NCBI GenBank assembly: GCA_030754475.1
Contig: JASMAE010000370.1
Location: 1 to 9,704, forward strand
DNA length: 9,704 nucleotides
Direction of reading: 5' to 3'
From: Rhodospirillales bacterium
GTDB taxonomy: Bacteria > Pseudomonadota > Alphaproteobacteria > Rhodospirillales > JASLLV01
Made by a program: the position numbers and the translations under genes. This document shows positions 1 to 5,809 of the stretch, piece after piece. Below the pieces are notes generated by a model, which ran no database searches, was not told the DNA's origin, and saw only the letters and a list, made by a program, of their open reading frames with translations. Every line of letters begins with the position of its first letter. Within the stretch, counting starts at the first letter, position 1.

Positions 1-516
1 GCCCGGCGCTCGCCTTCGTGTCGGGTGCCGGTGCTGGAGGAAGGAGGGCGCACGGTCTGGGAGACCTTGGCAATCATCGAGTATCTACACGAACGTTTCC
101 CCGACCGCGGCCTGTGGCCGGCGAACGCGGAGGCCCGGGCCGTGGCCCGGGCCGTGTCGGCCGAGATGCACGCCGGCTTCGCGGCCTTGCGCGCCCACAT
201 GCCCATGAACTTGCGCAAGTCCCTGCCCGGCCGCGGCCGGGGGCCGGGGGTGGCCGACGACATCGCCCGAATCGAGGCCATCTGGGGCGATTGCCGGCAC
301 CGCTTCGGCGACGGCGGGCCGTTCCTGTTCGGCGCCTTTTCCGCCGCCGACGCCATGTACGCGCCGGTGGCAACGCGGTTCGCGACCTACGGCGTCGAAC
401 TGGACGCTGCGTGCGGCGCGTACCGGGACACCGTGATGGCCCTGCCCGCCCTCGGTGCATGGTCGGAGGCGGCGCGCGCCGAGCCCTGGGTCATCGCCGA
501 GAATGAAGTGGATTGA
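1..516 (+). CDS. Glutathione S-transferase family protein, 5' end cut by window
   Basis: The reading frame is open from the first base to a TGA, giving 171 visible residues; the usual family length is about 200-230, so roughly 40 N-terminal residues lie outside the window. The visible part starts late in the thioredoxin-like domain. It has the VPVL segment with its cis-proline (visible residue 10) and then W-E-T (Glu21-Thr22), matching the Glu-Ser/Thr motif that holds the gamma-glutamyl group of glutathione. The typical IIEYLHERFPD helix follows. The rest is the all-helical C-terminal domain, including a GPFLFGAFSAADAMYAPV stretch that matches the family's N-capping box (S-x-x-D). The family conjugates glutathione to electrophiles or reduces disulfides and peroxides in the cytosol. 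The catalytic residue is in the missing part, so class and substrate cannot be told. Its link to the downstream aconitase gene, 79 nt away, is unclear. Confidence 0.88.
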   Translation, partial: ARRSPSCRVPVLEEGGRTVWETLAIIEYLHERFPDRGLWPANAEARAVARAVSAEMHAGFAALRAHMPMNLRKSLPGRGRGPGVADDIARIEAIWGDCRHRFGDGGPFLFGAFSAADAMYAPVATRFATYGVELDAACGAYRDTVMALPALGAWSEAARAEPWVIAENEVD

Positions 517-583
517 ATTTTCTGGACGACACCAAAATCTTGTAGTTTCCGGCCCTGAAGCCAGTAACGGATTGCCCGGGAAG

Positions 584-589
584 AGGAGG
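584..589 (+). promoter_or_regulatory. Shine-Dalgarno sequence of acnA (decides GTG start)
   Basis: A perfect AGGAGG lies 6 nt upstream of a GTG at 596. The same frame is open back to an ATG at 455, but that start would overlap the glutathione S-transferase gene and add about 47 residues that do not look like aconitase. The Shine-Dalgarno match and the normal AcnA length both favour GTG 596. Confidence 0.85.
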
Positions 590-595
590 CCCACC

Positions 596-3268
596 GTGCC
601 CGCAAACGGAAACGATAGCCTTGGAACTCGCCGGACCCTCGAGGTCGCAGGCGAGCGGTACGACTACTTCAGCCTCGCCTCCGCCGCGGACGCGGGCCTC
701 AACGACGTCGCGCGCCTGCCTTACTCGCTGAAGGTCCTGTTCGAGAACCTGCTGCGGTGCGAGGACGGCCGCACCGTAACCGCCGAAGACATCCGGGCGC
801 TGGCCGAGTGGCCGCGCGCGAAGCGCGCCGACCGCGAGATCGCCTTCCGTCCCGCCCGCGTCCTGATGCAGGACTTCACCGGGGTGCCGGCCGTGGTCGA
901 TCTGGCCGCAATGCGCCAAGCGGTCGCCGACCGAGGCGCCGATCCGAATTTGATCAACCCCTTGTCCCCGGTTGATCTGGTGATCGACCACTCGGTCATG
1001 GTGGACAGCTTCGGACATGCCGATTCGTTCAACCGCAACGTGGAGATGGAGTTTCGGCGGAACGGCGAGCGCTACGCGTTCCTGCGCTGGGGACAAACCG
1101 CGTTCGATAACTTCCGGGTCGTGCCTCCGGGCACCGGCATCTGCCACCAGGTCAACCTCGAATCCTTGGCCCGGACCGTTTGGACGACCGAGCGCGACGG
1201 CGTCCAGCTTGCCTACCCCGATACCGTCGTCGGCACCGACAGCCACACGACCATGGTCAACGGTCTCGGGGTCTTGGGGTGGGGCGTGGGCGGCATCGAG
1301 GCCGAGGCCGCCATGCTCGGCCAGCCCATCTCCATGCTGATCCCCGAGGTGGTGGGGCTGCGTCTCACGGGCGCGCTTCGCGAAGGGACAACGGCGACCG
1401 ATCTGGTGCTCACGGTGACCGAGATGCTGCGCGGCCACGGGGTCGTCGGCAAGTTCGTGGAGTTCTTCGGTAACGGCTTGGCGACGCTCTCGCTCGCCGA
1501 CCGCGCGACCATCGCCAGTATGGCGCCCGAGTACGGGGCCACCTGCGGGATCTTTCCCATCGACGCCGAGACGCTGCGCTACCTCCGGTTTACCGGCCGC
1601 GACAACGCAGCCCTGGTCGAGGCCTACGCCAAGGCCCAGGGCATGTGGCGCGGCGATGCCGACGCCGAGCCCGTGTTCACCGAAACCCTGGAGCTCGATC
1701 TCGGGTCCGTGGAACCGTCGCTTGCCGGCCCCAAGCGTCCCCAGGATCGCGTTTCCCTTTCCGCGCTTGCGGCCAGCGTGGGCGATGTGCTGGGCGAGAT
1801 GGGCGCAGGGCAACCGACGCCGGTCGAAGGCATGGACCACGCGATTCAAGGCGGCGACGTGGTGATCGCGGCGATCACCAGCTGCACCAACACATCCAAC
1901 CCGTCGGTGCTGGTCGCAGCTGGTCTCGTGGCCAAGAAGGCCCGCGAAAAAGGCTTGCAGGTCAAGCCTTGGGTCAAGACCTCGCTCGCACCCGGAAGCC
2001 AAGTGGTCACGGACTATCTGGAAGCGGCGGGATTACAGGAGCACCTCGACGCGCTCGGCTTCGGACTTGTGGGATACGGCTGCACCACCTGCATCGGCAA
2101 TTCGGGTCCCCTGCCGACGCCGGTCACCACGGCCATCGAGTCGAGTGACGTGGCCGTCGGCGCGGTCCTTTCCGGCAACCGCAATTTCGAAGGCCGCGTG
2201 CACCCGATGACCAAGCTCAACTACCTCGCCTCGCCGCCGCTCGTGGTCGCATTCGCGCTCGCGGGCTCGCTCAAGGTGGACCTGCTCAACGAGCCCCTCG
2301 GCGTGGGCGCCGACGGAAGCGCGGTGACGCTCAAGGACGTCTGGCCCACCGACCAGGAAATCCGCGAGACCGTCGAGCGGATGTTGACGCCCGAGATGTT
2401 CCGCAACCGCTATGGGGGCGCGCTCGCCGGACCGGAGGCCTGGCAGGCGATCGAGACCGCCGAGGGCCTGACCTACCGGTGGGATCCGGAATCGACCTAC
2501 GTCCGCCATCCGCCGTTCTTCGATTCCGGGGCCGCGGTGGCCACCGCCACCGACGTGATTGGAGCCCGGCCGCTCGCCATCCTCGGCGATTCGGTGACCA
2601 CCGACCATATCTCGCCCGCCGGATCGATCCAGAAGGAGAGCCCGGCCGGGGCTTATTTGATCGCGCATGGGATCGAACCCCACGATTTCAACTCGTACGG
2701 CGCACGACGCGGCAACCACGAGGTGATGATGCGGGGCACCTTCGCCAACATCCGCATCCGCAACGAGATGGCCCCGGGAACCGAGGGCGGCGTGACCCGG
2801 CACCTGCCCTCGGGCGAGGTCTTGCCCATGTATGACGCCGCCATGCGTTACCAGGCGGAAGACACGCCGTTGGTGGTGATCGGGGGCAAGGAATACGGCT
2901 CGGGCTCGTCGCGTGACTGGGCCGCCAAGGGCACGCGCCTGCTGGGCGTGCGCGCCGTGATCGTCGAGAGCTTCGAGCGCATCCACCGCTCGAATCTCGT
3001 CGGCATGGGGGTGCTGGCGCTTCAGTTCACGAACGGCGAGACCCGCGCGACCCTGGGACTGGACGGCAGCGAAACGTTCGACATCACCGGCCTCGAAGGC
3101 GGCATCAAACCGCGCATGGAGCTGAGCCTCGGGATCCGGCGCGCGAACGGAGACCAGCTCGAGACCCGGCTTCTGTGCCGCATCGACACCGCCGACGAGG
3201 TCGAATACTTCAAAAGCGGCGGCATCCTTCAGTACATGCTCGAAAACCTGACCGCGAAAGCGGCCTGA
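596..3268 (+). CDS. acnA: Aconitate hydratase (AcnA/IRP1 type)
   Basis: This gene encodes 890 residues, the normal size for AcnA-type aconitase, the cytosolic TCA-cycle enzyme that interconverts citrate and isocitrate through cis-aconitate using a [4Fe-4S] cluster. The three cluster cysteines are visible: Cys430 in SCTNTSNPS, and Cys496 and Cys499 in GCTTCIGNSGPL. The N-terminal half has the substrate-site stretch GTDSHTTMVNGLGVLGWGVGG (Asp215-Ser216-His217). The C-terminal swivel domain has GGKEYGSGSSRDWAAKGT (Arg773), followed by VESFERIHRSNLVGMGVL. Domain order is the AcnA order, with the swivel at the C-terminus, unlike AcnB. The start is GTG 596 behind AGGAGG. No terminator-like hairpin with a T run separates it from the DUF1223 gene 71 nt downstream, so the two may be co-transcribed. 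I see no convincing promoter or iron-response site in the 79 nt upstream. Confidence 0.98.
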   Translation: MPANGNDSLGTRRTLEVAGERYDYFSLASAADAGLNDVARLPYSLKVLFENLLRCEDGRTVTAEDIRALAEWPRAKRADREIAFRPARVLMQDFTGVPAVVDLAAMRQAVADRGADPNLINPLSPVDLVIDHSVMVDSFGHADSFNRNVEMEFRRNGERYAFLRWGQTAFDNFRVVPPGTGICHQVNLESLARTVWTTERDGVQLAYPDTVVGTDSHTTMVNGLGVLGWGVGGIEAEAAMLGQPISMLIPEVVGLRLTGALREGTTATDLVLTVTEMLRGHGVVGKFVEFFGNGLATLSLADRATIASMAPEYGATCGIFPIDAETLRYLRFTGRDNAALVEAYAKAQGMWRGDADAEPVFTETLELDLGSVEPSLAGPKRPQDRVSLSALAASVGDVLGEMGAGQPTPVEGMDHAIQGGDVVIAAITSCTNTSNPSVLVAAGLVAKKAREKGLQVKPWVKTSLAPGSQVVTDYLEAAGLQEHLDALGFGLVGYGCTTCIGNSGPLPTPVTTAIESSDVAVGAVLSGNRNFEGRVHPMTKLNYLASPPLVVAFALAGSLKVDLLNEPLGVGADGSAVTLKDVWPTDQEIRETVERMLTPEMFRNRYGGALAGPEAWQAIETAEGLTYRWDPESTYVRHPPFFDSGAAVATATDVIGARPLAILGDSVTTDHISPAGSIQKESPAGAYLIAHGIEPHDFNSYGARRGNHEVMMRGTFANIRIRNEMAPGTEGGVTRHLPSGEVLPMYDAAMRYQAEDTPLVVIGGKEYGSGSSRDWAAKGTRLLGVRAVIVESFERIHRSNLVGMGVLALQFTNGETRATLGLDGSETFDITGLEGGIKPRMELSLGIRRANGDQLETRLLCRIDTADEVEYFKSGGILQYMLENLTAKAA

Positions 3269-3270
3269 CC

Positions 3271-3292
3271 CGCGCCATCACCGCGCCATCAC
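3271..3292 (+). repeat. Perfect 11-bp tandem duplication
   Basis: CGCGCCATCAC occurs twice head to tail directly after the acnA stop, and a partial third copy (CGCCAT) follows. It looks like a replication-slippage product in the intergenic gap; no function is apparent. Confidence 0.7.
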
Positions 3293-3339
3293 CGCCATGT
3301 GATTAGCCGCGTCGGGCGCCAACCGCTATCTCAGTGGTC

Positions 3340-4083
3340 ATGGCGCCAAACTGGAAATCGTTGATCGCAGCCCTCGGCGCGGCGGTCATTGTCGCTCTGG
3401 GCCCGGCCACCGACGCGGCGGGGCGCGATCTTACAGTGGTGGAGCTGTTCACCTCTCAAGGGTGCAGCAGCTGCCCGCCGGCGGATGCGATCCTCGGCGA
3501 GCTTTCGGACCGCGAAGACGTCCTCGCGCTTTCCCTACACGTCGCGTACTGGGACTACCTGGGCTGGAAGGATCCCTTCGCGAGCGCCGAACACGCGGGG
3601 CGCCAGCGCGAATACGCGCGGCGCTTCGGTCTCCACTACGTCTATACGCCGCAGATGGTAATTCAAGGATCGGTGCAGGTGACCGGCTCCGATCGGGCGC
3701 GGATTCTCGCCGGCATCAAGGAATCGCGTGGCGGAACCTCGGCCTCGCTGCGGCTTGGGCGCCGCGACGACGGCGGCTTGACGGTGGACGTGGTGGACGC
3801 GCCCGCGGAAGCGATGAACGCAATGGTGTGGATCGTCGTCTACGACCACGAGCACGTGAGCACGATCGAGGCCGGCGAGAATCGGGGCCAAACGCTTCGT
3901 TACCGAAACGTGGTCACGGGGTTGCGCCCGCTCGGCGCGTGGCGCGGAGAGGAGCTTGTTGTCCCGGCGCCCCTCGCCAACCAAATGACCGCCGACGCCG
4001 ATTATTGCGCGGCGCTGATTCAATCCGCGGTGGACAGCCGCATCTTGGGCGCGGCGACGCTCTCCCTCGAAATCCGGAGGTAA
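3340..4083 (+). CDS. DUF1223 family secreted thioredoxin-like protein
   Basis: This gene encodes 247 residues from ATG 3340; an in-frame GTG at 3334 is an alternative, and neither has a clear Shine-Dalgarno. The N-terminus looks like a Sec signal peptide: Lys6, then a hydrophobic run SLIAALGAAVIVALG, then a likely cleavage site near residues 26-27 before GRDL. The mature part opens with VVELFTSQGCSSCPPADAILGEL, the hallmark of DUF1223, with a CxxC pair at Cys42 and Cys45 in a thioredoxin-like fold. The conserved HVAYWDYLGWKDPF and VYTPQMVIQG segments follow. The mature protein is expected in the periplasm. The family's biochemical role is not established; a thiol-disulfide function is inferred from the CxxC. 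From memory, DUF1223 genes often lie next to acnA in alphaproteobacteria, and this arrangement fits. Confidence 0.92.
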   Translation: MAPNWKSLIAALGAAVIVALGPATDAAGRDLTVVELFTSQGCSSCPPADAILGELSDREDVLALSLHVAYWDYLGWKDPFASAEHAGRQREYARRFGLHYVYTPQMVIQGSVQVTGSDRARILAGIKESRGGTSASLRLGRRDDGGLTVDVVDAPAEAMNAMVWIVVYDHEHVSTIEAGENRGQTLRYRNVVTGLRPLGAWRGEELVVPAPLANQMTADADYCAALIQSAVDSRILGAATLSLEIRR

Positions 4084-4271
4084 CGGCACGCTCCGACCAA
4101 ATTGAAATCGCGCGGATGGGCGCGTGGTTGCGACCGCGTCGCGGTTCGGGTCAAAAGCGATCCGCTCGATGCCGCAACGCCCGGCAAGGCCATGACGCCC
4201 GTGGCGCCGCCCGATCCGTTGCTCTCGCTAGTGGTCGAGCCCACCAATCGTCCGAAGCGCTTGATCGGGCA

Positions 4272-4285
4272 TTGACATGCGTCAA
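4272..4285 (+). promoter_or_regulatory. FNR/FixK-type binding site (anaerobox)
   Basis: TTGACATGCGTCAA is a perfect TTGA-N6-TCAA palindrome whose matching arms extend to 5 bp (TTGAC/GTCAA). This is the consensus for CRP/FNR-superfamily oxygen or nitric-oxide regulators (FNR, FnrL, FixK, Dnr). It lies 100 nt upstream of the ATG of the S30AE-cold-shock gene. Its centre at 4278.5 is about 41 nt upstream of the start point predicted from the -10-like hexamer, the spacing of class II activated promoters. Scanning the window by eye I found no other TTGA-N6-TCAA. Which regulator binds it is not visible here. Confidence 0.72.
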
Positions 4286-4306
4286 GGCCACGGTCAGCTT
4301 CGATCT

Positions 4307-4312
4307 GACAAT
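4307..4312 (+). promoter_or_regulatory. Putative -10 element of the S30AE-cold-shock gene
   Basis: GACAAT matches TATAAT at four of six positions, including the second A and the final T. It implies transcription starting near 4319-4320. There is no good -35 hexamer, which is usual where an FNR-type activator occupies the -41.5 site. The placement relative to the box at 4272-4285 is the main support. Confidence 0.45.
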
Positions 4313-4371
4313 ATTGCGGGGCGCTTCGTCATGGGGCTTCGGGTCTCGTGCGTTCGCGCGACGGAGCAGAG

Positions 4372-4938
4372 ATGCAAACACCGCTTCAAGTCGTCTTCAA
4401 CGGTCTCGACCACTCGGACGCGCTCGAAGAGCAGATCCGCGACGGCGTCCAAAAGCTGGAAAATTACAGCGGCGAAATCGTCGGCTGCCGGGTGGTCGTC
4501 GAGCGGCGGCATCACAGCCATCGCAAGGGCAACCTATTCCACGTCCAGGTCGAGATAAACCTTCCCAAGCGCCAGGTCGTCGTGAATCGGGAGCCCCAGG
4601 ACCGTCGTGCGCACGAGGACGTGCTCGTCGCGCTTCGAGACGCGTTCAACGCGGCCAGGCGGCAGCTCAAGCGCCGCGTCCAGCGGCGGCGGGGGCAGAT
4701 CAAGAGCCACGAATCACCGCCGCACGGCCGTATCGTAAGGTTGTTTCCGAACGAGGACTACGGCTTCATCGCCGCCTCCGACGGCCAGGAGATCTACTTC
4801 CACCGAAACAGCGTTGTCGAAGGATCCTTCGATGCGCTCGACGTGGGCAGCGAGGTCCGCTACACCGAATCGACGGGGGACGAGGGACCGCAAGCGAGCA
4901 CCGTCAAGCCGATCGGCAAGCACCACATCGTCTCGTAG
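4372..4938 (+). CDS. Ribosome hibernation factor (HPF/RaiA, S30AE) fused to a cold-shock domain
   Basis: This gene encodes 188 residues in two domains. Residues about 4-105 resemble the S30AE (HPF/RaiA/YfiA) fold: LQVVFNGLDHSDALEEQIRDGVQKLENYSGEIVGCRVVVE, then the HVQVEINLPKRQVVVNRE strands and a basic final helix, DAFNAARRQLKRRVQRRRGQ. S30AE proteins bind the decoding site of the 30S subunit and inactivate ribosomes in resting or stressed cells. Residues about 118-183 form a cold-shock domain: HGRIVRLFPNEDYGFIAASDGQEIYFHRNSVV, with RNP1-like DYGFI (129-133) and RNP2-like IYFH (141-144). This domain binds single-stranded RNA or DNA. ATG 4372 was chosen because GGAG lies 5 nt upstream and the S30AE domain starts right after it; a GTG at 4348 is in frame but less likely. 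An FNR/FixK-type box upstream suggests induction at low oxygen. Domain identities are secure; the combined function is inferred. Confidence 0.93.
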   Translation: MQTPLQVVFNGLDHSDALEEQIRDGVQKLENYSGEIVGCRVVVERRHHSHRKGNLFHVQVEINLPKRQVVVNREPQDRRAHEDVLVALRDAFNAARRQLKRRVQRRRGQIKSHESPPHGRIVRLFPNEDYGFIAASDGQEIYFHRNSVVEGSFDALDVGSEVRYTESTGDEGPQASTVKPIGKHHIVS

Positions 4939-4954
4939 ACGACTTCGCGTCGTC
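4938..4954 (+). other. Short hairpin after the S30AE-cold-shock stop codon
   Basis: GACGAC and GTCGTC form a perfect 6-bp stem around a TTCGC loop, starting at the last base of the stop codon. No T run follows, so a classical intrinsic terminator is not supported. It could protect the mRNA 3' end or be incidental in GC-rich DNA. Confidence 0.35.
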
Positions 4955-4997
4955 GCGAACGAAGCGTCGCGCGCCCGCGGCGCCGTTTGCCCCCTGT

Positions 4998-5013
4998 CCG
5001 GCCGCGAGGCCGG
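4998..5013 (+). other. GNRA-capped hairpin upstream of pcm
   Basis: CCGGCC-GCGA-GGCCGG forms a perfect 6-bp all-GC stem closed by a GCGA tetraloop of the stable GNRA class. It ends 38 nt before the pcm ATG. There is no T run after it. It could shape the pcm leader or mark a processing site between the two genes. Confidence 0.45.
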
Positions 5014-5051
5014 GAACGCCTGGATGCGGCGAGATACGGGTGACGACGGCC

Positions 5052-5744
5052 ATGCCATCCAAAACCGAGGCGGACCTGACGCGGCAGCGCGCGCGCCTGG
5101 TGGACGAGATCGAGGTCGAGGTGCGCGAGACCCAGAAGTGGATCGGCCGTGAGCGGTTGTCGCCGCGCGTGGTCGCGGCGATGGCGAAAGTGCCGCGCCA
5201 TCGCTTCCTCGCGCCCGGGGACGTCGGCTATGCGTACCTCAACCGACCCTGGACCATCGGGTTCGGCCAGACCATCTCGCAGCCCTATATCGTCGCGCTG
5301 ATGACGGAATTGCTGGACCTCGAACCGGACCACCGCGTCCTCGAAATCGGGACCGGATCGGGTTACCAGACCGCCGTTCTGGCCGAGATCGCGTTCCGGG
5401 TCTATTCGATCGAGACGGTCGAAACACTGGCCAAGTGTGCCCGCACGCTCTTGGACGAGCTCGGGTACCAAACGATTTACGTGCGCACCGGCGACGGCCA
5501 CGAAGGGTGGCCGGAGCTTGCGCCCTTTGACGCCGTCATCGTGACCGCGGCGGCCGAACGGGTGCCGCCGGCGTTGGTCGCTCAGCTCGGCACCGGCGGC
5601 CGCCTGGTCATACCCGTCGGACGCGTGTACGAAAGCCAAACCCTCGTTCGCGCGGTCAAGAACGACGACGGCACGCTCGCGCGCGAGAACGTGCTTCCCG
5701 TTGCGTTCGTTCCAATGGTGTCGAAAGGAGAAGGACCGCGCTGA
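5052..5744 (+). CDS. pcm: Protein-L-isoaspartate O-methyltransferase
   Basis: This gene encodes 230 residues. The enzyme uses S-adenosylmethionine to methylate isoaspartyl residues that form by spontaneous damage of Asn and Asp, starting their repair in the cytosol. Visible family signatures are the region VPRHRFLAPGDVGYAYLNRPWTIGFGQTISQPYIVALMTELL, with the active-site serine (Ser76) in the TISQPY motif; the SAM-binding motif I VLEIGTGSGYQTAVLA (Glu98, glycine loop 100-104); and GGRLVIPVG near the C-terminus. Length is slightly above the usual 205-220 because of an N-terminal extension (MPSKTEADLTRQRARLVDEI). The start could be ATG 5052 or the in-frame GTG at 5040; neither has a strong Shine-Dalgarno. 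The same frame is open far upstream, but that stretch is the shadow of other genes. No surE, its frequent partner, is adjacent. Confidence 0.95.
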   Translation: MPSKTEADLTRQRARLVDEIEVEVRETQKWIGRERLSPRVVAAMAKVPRHRFLAPGDVGYAYLNRPWTIGFGQTISQPYIVALMTELLDLEPDHRVLEIGTGSGYQTAVLAEIAFRVYSIETVETLAKCARTLLDELGYQTIYVRTGDGHEGWPELAPFDAVIVTAAAERVPPALVAQLGTGGRLVIPVGRVYESQTLVRAVKNDDGTLARENVLPVAFVPMVSKGEGPR

Positions 5745-5761
5745 ACCCAACCCGATGCGCA

Positions 5762-5792
5762 CGCCCGGGCGCTTGAACCCGAGCGGCGGGCG
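5762..5792 (+). other. Two-tier stem-loop between pcm and the helicase gene
   Basis: CGCCCG (5762-5767) can pair with CGGGCG (5787-5792), and inside it CGCT (5770-5773) with AGCG (5782-5785), separated by a small internal loop. It sits 18 nt after the pcm stop. No T run follows, so it is at most a weak or Rho-assisted terminator or a leader structure. Confidence 0.35.
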
Positions 5793-5809
5793 AGACGCGA
5801 TCCTAAGCC

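Larger units (their letters stand above)
4084..4371. other. 288-nt intergenic region upstream of the S30AE-cold-shock gene
   Basis: This is the longest gap in the window. Its second half holds the FNR/FixK-type box, a -10-like hexamer and a leader of about 50 nt for the downstream gene. Its first half (4084-4269) stays open in the same frame as the DUF1223 gene past its TAA, for 62 codons to a TGA at 4270-4272. That stretch contains ATG 4192, which would give a 27-residue peptide starting MTPVAPPDP and ending RLIGH. There is no good ribosome-binding site for it and I do not recognise the peptide, so I do not call a gene. Confidence 0.6.

Noticed and set aside
513..541. Promoter-like TTGAAT and AATCTT 17 nt apart upstream of acnA
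   Set aside because: The second hexamer matches TATAAT at only three positions, and the first overlaps the stop of the preceding gene. This is too weak to call.
491..2002. 503-codon open frame on the - strand opposite acnA
   Set aside because: It is antisense to an unmistakable aconitase gene; its translation is rich in His, Arg and Gly and resembles no known family. Such frames are common opposite GC-rich genes.
4130..4142. GCGAC-CGC-GTCGC hairpin after the DUF1223 gene as a terminator
   Set aside because: The stem is only 5 bp with a 3-nt loop and no T run follows; it is expected by chance in this base composition.
3462..5051. Long open stretch in the pcm frame, which would make pcm a 760-residue protein
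   Set aside because: It overlaps the DUF1223 and S30AE-cold-shock genes in another frame and its translation is Arg-rich low-complexity. The recognisable enzyme begins near 5052.
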